Below are positions 23,988 to 33,720 of a DNA stretch of 64,000 nt, in pieces (within the stretch, counting starts at the first letter, position 1; every line of letters begins with the position of its first letter). The position numbers were made by a program, and so were the translations under genes. Origin of the DNA: Aequorivita sp. UBA3180 (GTDB lineage Bacteria > Bacteroidota > Bacteroidia > Flavobacteriales > Flavobacteriaceae); contig DEXQ01000001.1 of assembly GCA_002364215.1 (NCBI GenBank), positions 21,599 through 85,598 on the forward strand. The letters run 5' to 3'. Under the pieces are notes generated by a model. That model had not been told where the DNA came from and did no database searches. It worked only from the letters and a program-made list of their open reading frames with translations.

Positions 23988-25225
23988 TGTTTAGACAAAT
24001 AATAGTCGGTTTATTTATACTTATTGCAGGTGTAACAGTGGCCCAGGAAGGAACCACATCTCCATATTCCTATTATGGTATTGGTACCTTAAAATTCCGT
24101 GGAACGGTTGAAAACAGGACTATGGGAGGACTGGGGGTTTTCTCGGACAGCATCCACCTTAATCTTCAAAATCCAGCCTCATATTCAAGTTTGCGATTGG
24201 TTAACTTTTCTGTAGGTGGAAGCCATAAAGCTTCGACACAAAAAAATGAAACAGACAGCCAAAATGTTTCCACAACCACTCTAGATTATATCGCTATGGG
24301 CATTCCTATGGGAAAATTTGGAATGGGTTTTGGAGTTATTCCTTATACTTCAGTGGGCTATGATTTCTATTCCGAATTACCTGATGGCCTTACACAATAT
24401 GAAGGCAGCGGCGGCTTAAACAGAGCTTATCTTTCACTCGGCTATCAAGTGACACCCCAATTGAGCTTAGGTATAGATGCAAATTACAACTTTGGGAAAA
24501 TAGAAAATACGGCCATCACCCAAAAGGATAGTCTTCAATATGGCACTCGTACCTATAACAGATCGGACATTCTGGGATTTAGCTTCAATTTTGGGGCAAT
24601 GTATAAGAGAATGGTTACCGAAAAACTGGAATTTACAGGTTCTGTAACATTTACACCGGGAACCAGTTTTACTTCAGAAAATTACAGAAGAATTGGCACG
24701 GTATCTATTGTTCCTGCTGGTATTTTTACGGTTGATGAAAGAGAAATCACCGTTTCAGATACAGATTTTACCTTTCCTTCCCAATTTACAATCGGAGCTG
24801 CCATTGGTGAGCCAAAACATTGGTCATTAGGAGCGGAATATACTAATCAAAAAACAAGTAACTTTACAAATAGGTCGTTCACCATTGACAACATAACCTA
24901 TGAAAATGCTTCTAAATTCCGATTAGGAGGATATTATATTCCAAATTATAATTCTTTCGGAAATTACTTTAAAAGAGTCGTTTACCGCGCAGGAGCTAGA
25001 TATGAACAAACAGGCTTAAACGTGAATGGACAAGACATAAACGAGTTTGGCATATCTTTTGGACTAGGTTTGCCCGTAGGCCGATTATTCTCAAACGCAA
25101 ATGTAGGTTTTGAAATCGGAAGACGCGGAACCACCGACTTTGGTTTGATACAGGAAAACTTTTTTAATACATTCTTGAGTTTCTCACTAAATGACCGTTG
25201 GTTCGAAAAAAGATTATATGATTAA
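23987..25225 (+). CDS. Outer-membrane beta-barrel protein
   Basis: The protein has 412 residues with a signal peptide (ending VTVAQ at about residue 19). The mature start TSPYSYYGIGTLKFRGTVENRTMGGLG and conserved IHLNLQNPASYSSL resemble FadL/PorV-like barrels of Bacteroidota that begin with Gly-rich plug regions. Alternating beta strands run to the C-terminus. Start at the ATG that overlaps the coaX stop. It lies ahead of a TPR protein and lptC, suggesting an envelope-assembly or transport role that the sequence does not define. Confidence 0.75.
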   Translation: MFRQIIVGLFILIAGVTVAQEGTTSPYSYYGIGTLKFRGTVENRTMGGLGVFSDSIHLNLQNPASYSSLRLVNFSVGGSHKASTQKNETDSQNVSTTTLDYIAMGIPMGKFGMGFGVIPYTSVGYDFYSELPDGLTQYEGSGGLNRAYLSLGYQVTPQLSLGIDANYNFGKIENTAITQKDSLQYGTRTYNRSDILGFSFNFGAMYKRMVTEKLEFTGSVTFTPGTSFTSENYRRIGTVSIVPAGIFTVDEREITVSDTDFTFPSQFTIGAAIGEPKHWSLGAEYTNQKTSNFTNRSFTIDNITYENASKFRLGGYYIPNYNSFGNYFKRVVYRAGARYEQTGLNVNGQDINEFGISFGLGLPVGRLFSNANVGFEIGRRGTTDFGLIQENFFNTFLSFSLNDRWFEKRLYD

Positions 25226-25244
25226 TACCAATAATTCTAATACC

Positions 25245-26609
25245 ATGAAAACAAAATTTATTTTACTATTTACCATCCTTCTGCTTTCCTTCTCTGGAAG
25301 TTCTTTTGCTCAAGCTCCCGATGATTGTGCAATATCCCTTTCTTATTTTACAGAACCGGCTAAAATAAAAAATTATGAAGCCGCTCTTCCACATTATGAA
25401 AAACTAATTAAGGAATGCCCAGGATACCATATTGCCATCTATCAGTATGGAGTAAAAATGTTTGAATATTTTGTTGAAGAAAAAGGCGACAAAAGCAAAG
25501 TGAACGATCTTATCCAAGCTTGGGAACTGAGGTTGCAAAACTTCCCTGATCAAACCAAAGAAGGTGATGTACTTTCAACAATTGCTCAAATTAAGTATGA
25601 CAATAACATAGGTTCAAAAGCTGAGCAGTTTAAGGCATTTGACGAAGCATTTAAAAAAGACCCAGAAAATTTCACAAGTGGAAAAAGCCTATACGCTTAT
25701 TTCTCATTGGCTGTAGATTTACATAACGAGGGTCAAAAAGATCTTCAGGATATTTTTAATCTTTACGATGTTGTAATCGATAAAATTGATACTGAAAAGA
25801 ACAGTCTTGCGTCTAAGCTTACTCCTTTAATGGATAAAGAAGAAGCTGGAACGGCACTTACCGATAAAGAGCAGCGCGCAAAAGATGTTTATGAAAACAA
25901 TCTTGGAGTATATGCAACCGTTGAAGGAAGTGTAAATGGAAAGTTAGGCCAATTGGCAGACTGCCCTAATCTAATTCCTTTGTACAATAAAGATTTTGAA
26001 AATAAGAAAACCGATGTAAACTGGCTTAAAAATGCAGCTGGCCGTTTAAGTGCAAAAGATTGTGATGATCCGTTGTTCTTTAAATTGGTTCAGGAATTGC
26101 ACAAGCTGGAGCCTTCAGCAGAATCTGCCTATTATCTTGGGAAACTTGCAGAAAAAGACGGCAAAGCTAGCACTGCATTGGATTATTTTAATCAAGCAGC
26201 AGACTTGCAGACAGATAAAGGAAAAAAAGCTTCAATTTATTATAGTATAGCAGAAAACTACCGCAAAAAAGGAAGCTATGGAACTGCAAGAAACTATTAT
26301 AACAAAATGCTAGAAGTAAAACCATCTGCTGGTATGGCATATTATAAAATTGGCTCTATGTATGCTGATAGCGCCAACAACTGCGGCACTACTGTATTTG
26401 AAAAAAGAGCAATGTACTGGTTAGCGGCAGATATGATGGATAAAGCAGCCCGTGTAGACGGAACGATTGCTGGTAATGCAAAAGCAGCTGCAAGTTCTTA
26501 TAGAGCTCGTGCCCCTCAGGCAAGTGATATTTTTTCTGAAGGTATGGCTGGAAAAACCGTTAAATTTAACTGTTGGGTTGGAGGAAGCGTAAGAGTTCCT
26601 AACTTATAA
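25245..26609 (+). CDS. Secreted tetratricopeptide repeat protein
   Basis: The protein has 454 residues with a signal peptide (residues 1-22, ending SSFAQ). Helical TPR-like units are visible, most clearly SAYYLGKLAEKDGKASTALDYFNQA and SIYYSIAENYRKKGSYGTARNYYNKMLE in the C-terminal half. The ATG at 25245 is used rather than an upstream in-frame start that overlaps the previous gene and lacks a signal peptide. It is probably a periplasmic scaffold; the neighbouring barrel and lptC point to envelope biogenesis. Confidence 0.8.
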   Translation: MKTKFILLFTILLLSFSGSSFAQAPDDCAISLSYFTEPAKIKNYEAALPHYEKLIKECPGYHIAIYQYGVKMFEYFVEEKGDKSKVNDLIQAWELRLQNFPDQTKEGDVLSTIAQIKYDNNIGSKAEQFKAFDEAFKKDPENFTSGKSLYAYFSLAVDLHNEGQKDLQDIFNLYDVVIDKIDTEKNSLASKLTPLMDKEEAGTALTDKEQRAKDVYENNLGVYATVEGSVNGKLGQLADCPNLIPLYNKDFENKKTDVNWLKNAAGRLSAKDCDDPLFFKLVQELHKLEPSAESAYYLGKLAEKDGKASTALDYFNQAADLQTDKGKKASIYYSIAENYRKKGSYGTARNYYNKMLEVKPSAGMAYYKIGSMYADSANNCGTTVFEKRAMYWLAADMMDKAARVDGTIAGNAKAAASSYRARAPQASDIFSEGMAGKTVKFNCWVGGSVRVPNL

Positions 26610-26629
26610 GAATGTACACCACTATAAAT

Positions 26630-27190
26630 ATGTTTAAAAGCGTGATGGTCCTGGTATTGGCCATCACGCTTTTTGCATGTGAAAGTAATTACCAAAATGT
26701 AAAAAAAATGGGGCTTTCTGATGGGGCTCCCATTGCCGAAGGTAAAGACATCAATTTTAAATACACAGACTCAGGGAAATTGGTGACCAACCTGTTGGCC
26801 AAAAAATTACTGGATTACTCAAACCTTGAATTTCCATATAAAGAATTTCCAAACGGAATTGAAGTGCGATTTTGGGATGAAAACGGCAAAAAAAACACTG
26901 TAACCGCAGACTACGCCATACAGTTTGACGGAACCGGATTGGTTGACCTGCGAAGCAATGTAGTGGTTATTACCGCAGACAGTGTAGTTTTAAAAGCCAA
27001 CCAGCTTTATTGGGACCAAAAAAATAAATGGGTCTTCACAGACCAGCCCTATCAAATAAAATTTAAGGACGGCTCCTATAATGATGGTGCCGTTGGGTTT
27101 GACAGCAGTGAAGATTTCACTACCTTTCTATCCAGAAAAAACCAAGGAGTACAATTAGTGGACAAAACCAAAACCGAAGATGTTAAATAA
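26630..27190 (+). CDS. lptC: LPS export periplasmic/membrane-anchored protein LptC
   Basis: The protein has 186 residues. An N-terminal lipoprotein-like segment (MFKSVMVLVLAITLFAC) is followed by an OstA/LptC-type beta-jellyroll domain (GIEVRFWDENGKKNTVTADYA, then VVVITADSVVLKANQLYWDQKNKWVFTDQPYQIKFKDG). LptC passes lipopolysaccharide from LptB2FG to LptA. An in-frame ATG 18 bases upstream is possible. The codons of the signal segment form a striking terminator-like hairpin (26636-26673). The stop overlaps the next small gene. Confidence 0.85.
   Translation: MFKSVMVLVLAITLFACESNYQNVKKMGLSDGAPIAEGKDINFKYTDSGKLVTNLLAKKLLDYSNLEFPYKEFPNGIEVRFWDENGKKNTVTADYAIQFDGTGLVDLRSNVVVITADSVVLKANQLYWDQKNKWVFTDQPYQIKFKDGSYNDGAVGFDSSEDFTTFLSRKNQGVQLVDKTKTEDVK
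26636..26675 (+). promoter_or_regulatory. Terminator-like hairpin inside the lptC start
   Basis: AAAAGCGTGATGG (26636-26648) is perfectly complementary to CCATCACGCTTTT (26661-26673) and is followed by T and GC. A 13-bp perfect stem, extendable by two pairs, with T-rich 3' side is the shape of an intrinsic terminator, yet it lies in the first 15 codons of lptC. Confidence 0.6.
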
Positions 27191-27374
27191 AGTTTACCGT
27201 TTTTTTGAATATGCCTATCTTATTATCGCAGCATTTTTTACCTATGAAGCTATAAATAATTGGGAAAGCCAGCCCTACCGCGCCTACCTTTTTTTATTCT
27301 TTGTAGTTCTTGCAATATTCATGTTTTTTTTCAAAAGAAATTTTCGGAAAAAAATGGAGGAAAGAAACAAATAG
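27180..27374 (+). CDS. Small two-helix membrane protein
   Basis: The protein has 64 residues with two hydrophobic stretches (about 9-24 and 35-50) and a basic C-terminus (KRNFRKKMEERNK). It overlaps the end of lptC by 11 bases and so is translationally coupled to it. I recognise no named family; similar small proteins sit between lptC and the CBS-domain gene in related genomes as far as I recall. Function unknown. Confidence 0.65.
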   Translation: MLNKVYRFFEYAYLIIAAFFTYEAINNWESQPYRAYLFLFFVVLAIFMFFFKRNFRKKMEERNK

Positions 27375-27429
27375 CTTTCAGGATTCCAACCACACTTGGA
27401 CGGTAACAATTGAACATTTAAAATTTTAA

Positions 27430-28683
27430 ATGGATTACAGCATCCTAATTATAATAACAATGCTACTTCTATCCGCTTTCTTTTCGGGTATGGAGATTGC
27501 CTATGTTTCTTCAAATAAAATTCATATTGAAATTGAAAAGAAACAAAACACATTTCTGGCAGGTGTTCTTAAAAAAATAACCAAACGCCCCTCAAAATTT
27601 ATAGCAACTATGCTTGTGGGCAACAACATTGCCCTAGTTATTTACGGTTTTTTTATGGGTGATCTTTTAATGGAGTACATTCCTATTGCAGGGTTCACGG
27701 GATTGCTTATTCAGACCATCATTTCCACAATTATCATTTTGCTTACCGCAGAATTTTTGCCAAAGGTTTTCTTTCAAATTTACGCAAACAGCTTAGTTAA
27801 AATTTTTGCAGTACCCGCATATTTCTTTTACTTCCTTTTTTCACTTATTTCAGAATTCATTATTTGGATTTCAGATTTGGTACTGAAATTAATTTTTAAA
27901 TCTGAAGGAGACACTGTGCAGTTGACCTTCAGTAAACTGGAACTTGGAAATTATATTTCGGAACAGATGGAGATTGCCGAAACCAAAGAAGAAATGGATT
28001 CGGAAATACAGATATTTCAAAACGCGCTTGACTTTTCCGAAGTTAAATCGCGCGAGGCCATGATCCCGAGAACGGAAGTGGTAGCCGTAGATATCAACAC
28101 TACGCCTAAAGAACTCGCTAAAATTTTCACAGAAACAGGACTTTCAAAAATATTGGTCTACAAAGAAAATATTGATGATATTTTGGGCTATGTGCATTCG
28201 TTTGAGCTTTTCAAAAAACCAGCCAGTATAAAAAAGGTATTGATGCCAGTAGTTTTTGTTCCCGAAACAATGCTGGTTAAAGACGTATTGGGCATCCTTA
28301 GCAAAAAGAGAAAAAGCATTGCGGTAGTAATTGACGAATATGGCGGAACCAGCGGTATTATTACCGTAGAAGATATTATTGAAGAACTTTTTGGCGATAT
28401 TGAAGACGAACACGACAGCATTGCTCTTATTGAAGAAGAATTGGGCGATGGCCATTACAAATTCTCGGCACGTTTGGAAGTAGATTACCTAAATGAAACC
28501 TATAAGCTCAATTTGGAAGAGAGCGAAAATTACGAAACCTTGGGGGGCCTTATAGTAAACTTCACCGAAGAAATCCCCGATCAAGGCGAAACTGTTGAAA
28601 TTGAAGATTATATATTCACTATTCTTGAAGTTTCGAGTACCAAAATTGAGCTGGTGGAAGTAAAAAACCTTTCCGAGGATTAG
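27430..28683 (+). CDS. Hemolysin-family CNNM/CorC-type membrane protein with CBS domains
   Basis: The protein has 417 residues. An N-terminal DUF21/CNNM transmembrane domain (about 1-190, several helices) is followed by a CBS pair (MIPRTEVVAVDINTTPKELA and KRKSIAVVIDEYGGTSGIITVEDIIEELFGDIEDEHD) and a C-terminal CorC_HlyC transporter-associated domain (residues ~340-415). The family is associated with Mg or Co ion handling; in Flavobacteriia a related protein (GldE) works in gliding, and this copy cannot be separated from it by sequence alone. Confidence 0.85.
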   Translation: MDYSILIIITMLLLSAFFSGMEIAYVSSNKIHIEIEKKQNTFLAGVLKKITKRPSKFIATMLVGNNIALVIYGFFMGDLLMEYIPIAGFTGLLIQTIISTIIILLTAEFLPKVFFQIYANSLVKIFAVPAYFFYFLFSLISEFIIWISDLVLKLIFKSEGDTVQLTFSKLELGNYISEQMEIAETKEEMDSEIQIFQNALDFSEVKSREAMIPRTEVVAVDINTTPKELAKIFTETGLSKILVYKENIDDILGYVHSFELFKKPASIKKVLMPVVFVPETMLVKDVLGILSKKRKSIAVVIDEYGGTSGIITVEDIIEELFGDIEDEHDSIALIEEELGDGHYKFSARLEVDYLNETYKLNLEESENYETLGGLIVNFTEEIPDQGETVEIEDYIFTILEVSSTKIELVEVKNLSED

Positions 28684-28875
28684 ATTTTCAATTATTCCAC
28701 ACTTTTTTCAATTTACTTTTTTATTAATGGTAGGAAAATGGTATTTTCGCCCACTAAATAATTAAAAAAACAATTCTTTAAGAACCTTGTTATTTATTAG
28801 GAACTAGAAGAAAATCACAACCAAACCCTTCCTACGCAAATGCGAAAGTGAAGCAATATAAATTACGAACATCAA

Positions 28876-30987
28876 ATGGCAATCTTAAACAGTATTAGAA
28901 AAAGAGGGATATTTCTTATCCTTATTATTGCATTGGCGCTTTTCGCCTTTATTTTAAGTGATGTATTAACCAAAGGTGGCGGCACAAAGGTTCAGGATAC
29001 AATTGCCACCATAAATGGCACTGACATTTCCAGGCAAAGTTTTATGGAAGAGGTAGATGCCACCCAGCGCAACATGGGCCCAAACTCAAACACCTCACAG
29101 GCTGTGAATATGGTTTGGGACAGAGAACTTCGCCGTGTTATTTTGGAAGAACAGTATGAAAAAGCAGGTCTTTCTGTTGAAAAGGCACAATTAGACGATG
29201 CTCTTAAAACTTCTTTGGCAAACAATCCCACTTTTCTTAACGAAGCTGGACAGGTTGATGATGGTAAAATTCAGGAATACATTGCAAGCATCAAAGCTTC
29301 ATCACCAGCAATGTACCAGCAGTGGTTAGATTTTGAACAAAACACGGCAGAAGGTGTACTTCAGCGTACTTATTTCAATATGATAAAAGGAGGCTTGCGT
29401 ACCACAGTTGCTGAAGGTGAGCAAGAATACCATTTTCAGAATGACAATTTGAATTTCAGTTATGTAATGATCCCATACAGCAAAATTGCCGATGAGGATG
29501 TAAATGTTTCAGACGATGAAATAAAAAAATACGTTGCCGCGCACCCAAGCGATTATGAAGTTGATGCACAGGCAGACATTCAGTATGTTTTCTTTTCTGA
29601 AGAACCATCGGAAGCTGATATTGCAGAAGCTAAAACTGAAACAGCTGCCTTGTTGAATAACAATGTAGAATTCAACCAAGACACAAAAATCAACGATACA
29701 ATTCCTGGTTTTAGAAATACAAAAGATTACGAAGAATATGTAAATGCAAATTCTGATGTACCTTATTACGACAGTTGGATGTTTAAAAGTCAATTACCGG
29801 CTACTGTTGCAGACACTCTCATCAACCTGAATGATGGCGACATTTATGGCCCTTATAAAGTAGACAACTCTTTCTATCTTTCTAAAGTTTTAGAAACCAA
29901 GAAAATGCCTGATTCTGCAGAGTCAAAACATATTTTGATTCGCTACGTGGGCACAATGCGTGCACCTGAAACTATTACTAGAACAAAAGAAGAAGCGCAA
30001 AAATTGGCCGATAGTCTTTTGAGTGTTGTGAAAAAAGACAAATCCAAGTTTGCAGAGCTTGCAGCGGAATTTTCAGATGACAGCTCTAGCCAAAACGGGG
30101 GAGATCTTGGAAGCTCTACACCAGGTAGAATGGTACCACCCTTCGATAAATTTATTTTTAATAATTCAACCGGAACTATTGGTTTGGTAGAAACTGATTT
30201 TGGTTTTCACATTGTAGAAGTAGGAAAACAGTCTGAACCTAAAAAAGCTGTTAAGCTTGCAACTGTTGTAAAGAACATTGAGCCTTCCAAAAAAACAACT
30301 GACGATGTGTTTTTTAAAGCATCAAAGTTTGAGGTGGCTTTAAAAGATGGCGATTTTACAGAATTGGCACAAGCACAGAGTCTTGAAGTGAAGCCAGTAA
30401 ACAATCTTGGAAAAATGGATTCTAACATTCCTGGTATTGGCGCCAATCGTCCTATTGTCAACTGGGCATTTGATGAAGACACTAAAGTTGGAGACATAAA
30501 ACGTTTCAGTGTTCCTGAAGGATATATAATTGCTCAACTTACCCGTAAAAATGAAAAAGGCTTAATGAGCGTTGCTCAAGCTACTGCCACTGTAAAGCCT
30601 ATACTTATAAACGAGAAAAAAGCTCAAAAAATACGAGAGTCCATCACTGGAAACACAATTGAAGATATTGCCAAAAACCAAGGCGTGAGTGTTCAGAATG
30701 GTACGGGCGTTACAATGGCTAATCCTATGGTTGGCGCCAATAATGAACCAAAAGTTGTGGGCACGGCTTTTGGCACAAAACCAGGGGAGTCTACAGGTTT
30801 GATTGATGGTAAAAATGGAGTTTATAAAATAAGAACCACTGCATTTAACCCAGCGCCCAAGTTGGAATCATATGTAAACTATGCAAATCAATTGAGTTCT
30901 AAGGCTGCTCCAGCATCTCAAGGCGCAGTTTATAATGCACTTAAGAAGAAAGCCGATATTGAAGACAATCGTGCTACTTTTTATTAA
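28876..30987 (+). CDS. PpiD/SurA-like periplasmic peptidyl-prolyl isomerase
   Basis: The protein has 703 residues. One N-terminal membrane anchor (residues 12-30, IFLILIIALALFAFILSDVL) is followed by a SurA_N-like helical domain (about 45-190) and parvulin rotamase domains, the clearest with SKHILIRY, FAELAAEFSDDSSSQNGGDLG and FDFGFHIVEV-like motifs (around residues 350-455). PpiD chaperones outer-membrane proteins emerging from the Sec translocon. The ATG at 28876 matches the family start MAILNSIRKRG. A strong terminator follows. Confidence 0.9.
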   Translation: MAILNSIRKRGIFLILIIALALFAFILSDVLTKGGGTKVQDTIATINGTDISRQSFMEEVDATQRNMGPNSNTSQAVNMVWDRELRRVILEEQYEKAGLSVEKAQLDDALKTSLANNPTFLNEAGQVDDGKIQEYIASIKASSPAMYQQWLDFEQNTAEGVLQRTYFNMIKGGLRTTVAEGEQEYHFQNDNLNFSYVMIPYSKIADEDVNVSDDEIKKYVAAHPSDYEVDAQADIQYVFFSEEPSEADIAEAKTETAALLNNNVEFNQDTKINDTIPGFRNTKDYEEYVNANSDVPYYDSWMFKSQLPATVADTLINLNDGDIYGPYKVDNSFYLSKVLETKKMPDSAESKHILIRYVGTMRAPETITRTKEEAQKLADSLLSVVKKDKSKFAELAAEFSDDSSSQNGGDLGSSTPGRMVPPFDKFIFNNSTGTIGLVETDFGFHIVEVGKQSEPKKAVKLATVVKNIEPSKKTTDDVFFKASKFEVALKDGDFTELAQAQSLEVKPVNNLGKMDSNIPGIGANRPIVNWAFDEDTKVGDIKRFSVPEGYIIAQLTRKNEKGLMSVAQATATVKPILINEKKAQKIRESITGNTIEDIAKNQGVSVQNGTGVTMANPMVGANNEPKVVGTAFGTKPGESTGLIDGKNGVYKIRTTAFNPAPKLESYVNYANQLSSKAAPASQGAVYNALKKKADIEDNRATFY

Positions 30988-31008
30988 TAGAACGCACAAA
31001 TAGTTAAC

Positions 31009-31043
31009 AAGCCCTGTTGCACACTTTGTAACAGGGCTTTTTC
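31009..31043 (+). terminator. Intrinsic terminator after the PpiD-like gene
   Basis: AAGCCCTGTT/AACAGGGCTT forms a perfect 10-bp stem with an 11-base loop followed by TTTTC. It lies 22 bases after the stop codon. Confidence 0.9.
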
Positions 31044-31121
31044 TGTAAAACAGATTCATCAATCCTTTAGAAAAACCGAAAATAACCTTTATTTTTAAGG
31101 GATTTTTACGAAACACACAAA

Positions 31122-32027
31122 ATGGACAATTCAGAAATTATAAAAGCACTCGAGGAAAAGTATAAAAATCTGGGCGAAAATCCCGAAACCTACCTCAAGG
31201 GGCTTTTACAGGCAAAACCCATAACCTATTGGGATTATATTCAAGTGGACACCTTGCTTTCACTCCAAAAAACAAGAACTGATTTTAAGGATGAAGAAAT
31301 ATTCGTGATGTACCATCAGGTAACGGAACTTACCTTAAAAATGATGATCCACGAAATAAAACAACTTTCCGAGGGTGAAAATCTTTCAGAGGAAATCTGG
31401 CTAATAAAACTGGATAGACTAAAAAGATACACCCGAATGCTCATCACTTCTTTTGATATTATGAAAGACGGAATGAGCTATGATGATTACAATACCTTCC
31501 GCTCCACCCTGACCCCTGCAAGCGGTTTTCAGAGCGCACAGTTCAGAATATTGGAACTTTACAGTACCCGGCTTGAAAATTTAATCAATTCCGAAGGAAG
31601 AGAAAGATTGCCGCAAAACCCCACACTTGATGATTACTTTAAACATATTTATTGGAAAGACGCCGGATTAAACAGAAAAACTGGTAAAATGACGCTTACA
31701 CTAAGTCTTTTCATTGAAAAATATGAAGCAGATTTCAAAGCGCTGGCTGAAAATGTAAAAGGAAAAACCCTGGAAGAACGAGTGGGCCAAATGGAAAACC
31801 CTTCCGAAGAACTAAAAGAAAAACTACAACAATTTGACCATTTTTACAACGTGGCTTGGCCGATGGTACATTTAGATACCGCACAGCATTATTTAAATAG
31901 CAAAGGGGAAAGTAAAACCGCTACGGGCGGTTCGGAATGGAAAAAATACCTCCACCCAAAATACCAGCAACGTAAATTTTTCCCTACTCTTTGGACCGAT
32001 GAAGAAATTGCCAATTGGGGCGAATAA
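31122..32027 (+). CDS. kynA: Tryptophan 2,3-dioxygenase family protein
   Basis: A 301-residue heme enzyme that opens the indole ring of tryptophan to N-formylkynurenine. Family motifs are YHQVTELTLKMMIHEIKQL (near residues 65-83), LTPASGFQSAQFRILE (about 127-142) and the proximal-heme His in HLDTAQHYL (about 253-261) with an ATGGSEW loop after it. No kynurenine pathway partner is adjacent. It stands alone between two terminated transcription units, although trp biosynthesis genes lie 12 kb upstream. Confidence 0.88.
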   Translation: MDNSEIIKALEEKYKNLGENPETYLKGLLQAKPITYWDYIQVDTLLSLQKTRTDFKDEEIFVMYHQVTELTLKMMIHEIKQLSEGENLSEEIWLIKLDRLKRYTRMLITSFDIMKDGMSYDDYNTFRSTLTPASGFQSAQFRILELYSTRLENLINSEGRERLPQNPTLDDYFKHIYWKDAGLNRKTGKMTLTLSLFIEKYEADFKALAENVKGKTLEERVGQMENPSEELKEKLQQFDHFYNVAWPMVHLDTAQHYLNSKGESKTATGGSEWKKYLHPKYQQRKFFPTLWTDEEIANWGE

Positions 32028-32048
32028 CCATTTGGAATATGTGAAATT

Positions 32049-32396
32049 ATGGACATACAAACAAAGCGTATATACGAAAAACCAGCCAACCGTGATGGTA
32101 CTAGGATTTTGGTTGATCGCGTTTGGCCACGGGGCGTAAGCAAGGAAGACGCAAAACTGGACGAATGGATGAAGGAAATTGCCCCTTCTACAGAACTTCG
32201 AAAATGGTTTGACCACAAAGAAGAACGTTTTGATGATTTCTCAAAAAAATATAAAAAAGAACTGGAAGACCATTCAGGACTGGTGCAACAACTGTTGGAC
32301 AAAGCAAAAGAAAAACGTTTAACACTTCTCTACGGAGCGAAAGATGAAAAACATAACCAAGCCATAGTCCTAAAAAACTATCTGGAAAACCAGTAA
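32049..32396 (+). CDS. DUF488 (YeaO-type) protein
   Basis: The protein has 115 residues. The conserved pattern RILVDRVWPRGVSKEDAKLD (near residues 18-37), followed by LRKWFDH and TLLYGAKDEKHNQAIVL, is diagnostic for DUF488/YeaO. The family is of unknown biochemical function and is found as a small cytoplasmic protein. It follows the dioxygenase gene by 21 bases and may be co-transcribed with it. Confidence 0.85.
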   Translation: MDIQTKRIYEKPANRDGTRILVDRVWPRGVSKEDAKLDEWMKEIAPSTELRKWFDHKEERFDDFSKKYKKELEDHSGLVQQLLDKAKEKRLTLLYGAKDEKHNQAIVLKNYLENQ

Positions 32397-32458
32397 ATTC
32401 ATCTTATTTAAACCTTTTGATTATTTTTAAGGTTACTAACCAATTATTGAAAATTAGC

Positions 32459-33211
32459 ATGAAATATTTAGTTGCGCTTTTCTTCATATGCTTTTCATTT
32501 ACTGCAAAATCACAAATACTCAATGCCGAATCGCTTCGGAAAGTAACCGACACCTCTGGTTTTTCAGGTTCTGTAAGTCTTGGTTTTTCGTTGAAACGTG
32601 ACGTAAATGATTATTTCGCCTTCAGCAGCAGTACACACCTACAATACAAAATGAACAAACATTTGGTATTGTTGAAGAACGATATTGAGTTAAAAAACAT
32701 TGAAGGCAACAAATTTGAGAATGCGGGAATAACCCATCTTCGATATAATTATAGATTTCATCCCCGAATAGCTTGGGAGGTTTTTGCACAAGCACAGTAT
32801 AACAAAGTTTCAAAAATAGATTTTAGAGGTCTGGTTGGAATAGGACCACGCTTTAAATTGACAACTTCAGAAAAGTATAAGTTCTATTTGGGAACCCATA
32901 TAATGTATGAACAAGAGGAGCTCAGCGATGGTGTAACTCCACTTCAACGTGATTTTCGAAGCACCTCCTATCTTTCCTTTAGTTTATACCCAACAGAAAC
33001 CATAAGCCTTGTAAGCACTACCTACTACCAACCTAAACTTAAAAACTTTAGTGATTACCGTTTATCAAACCAAAGTTCATTGCTTATTGATTTATTCAAG
33101 AATTTTGCGTTTAAAACTACCTATACATTTATTTATGATGAAACCCCCGCAATTGGTATCCCAAACTCACAGTATAATCTGGAAAGTGGCTTTGTTTATT
33201 CTTTCGATTAA
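32459..33211 (+). CDS. DUF481-like outer-membrane protein
   Basis: The protein has 250 residues with a signal peptide (ending FTAKSQ, about residue 18) and a regular succession of amphipathic beta strands (SVSLGFSLKRDVNDY, FENAGITHLRYNYRF, GLVGIGPRFKL). This fits the DUF481 barrel family. The ATG at 32459 is chosen because it begins the signal peptide; the reading frame upstream has none. No function is known. Confidence 0.7.
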   Translation: MKYLVALFFICFSFTAKSQILNAESLRKVTDTSGFSGSVSLGFSLKRDVNDYFAFSSSTHLQYKMNKHLVLLKNDIELKNIEGNKFENAGITHLRYNYRFHPRIAWEVFAQAQYNKVSKIDFRGLVGIGPRFKLTTSEKYKFYLGTHIMYEQEELSDGVTPLQRDFRSTSYLSFSLYPTETISLVSTTYYQPKLKNFSDYRLSNQSSLLIDLFKNFAFKTTYTFIYDETPAIGIPNSQYNLESGFVYSFD

Positions 33212-33321
33212 ATTGTTAAACTTTCGTAAGCATGCTCCTTTATCAAAGACTACTTGCCTATATTTACCTTTATTGAAAACCAAAATCCCTAAAATTTCGT
33301 ACTTATAAATAAAGCACTCCT

Positions 33322-33660
33322 ATGGCCTCACAGAATTATTATGACCCTGCAGATTTAAAAAAATTTGGAAATATTACACAATGGAGCAAAGAGCTCGGTG
33401 AAAAGTTTTTTGAATACTACGGAAAAGTCTTTGAAGAGGGCGCCCTCTCTGCCCGTGAAAAATCACTCATAGCTCTTGCAGTGGCACATACCGAAATGTG
33501 CCCCTATTGCATTGATGCCTACTCACAGGATGGTTTGCAACGTGGCATTACCAAAGAAGAAATGATGGAAGCCGTTCACGTAGGCGCAGCTATCAAAAGC
33601 GGCGCCAGCTTGGTACACGGGGTGATGATGATGAACAAGGTGAATAAATTGGAAATGTAG
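33322..33660 (+). CDS. Arsenosugar-cluster peroxidase-like protein (CMD fold)
   Basis: A 112-residue alpha-helical protein of the carboxymuconolactone decarboxylase/AhpD fold. The redox motif is MCPYCIDAYSQD (CxxC at about residues 58-61), with HTE before it and the conserved His in AVHVGAAIKSGASLVHGVMMM. It is the characteristic partner encoded just before ArsS. It opens the arsenosugar cluster, 60 bases before arsS. Confidence 0.85.
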   Translation: MASQNYYDPADLKKFGNITQWSKELGEKFFEYYGKVFEEGALSAREKSLIALAVAHTEMCPYCIDAYSQDGLQRGITKEEMMEAVHVGAAIKSGASLVHGVMMMNKVNKLEM

Positions 33661-33720
33661 GCGTACCATTAATCGCGCACTTCCAATAAATCATTAAAAT
33701 AGAATTCAGAAAAATTTTCT

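Noticed and set aside
31122..32027. Link between tryptophan dioxygenase and the trp operon
   Set aside because: The gene lies 12 kb away behind a strong terminator and no shared regulatory site is visible.
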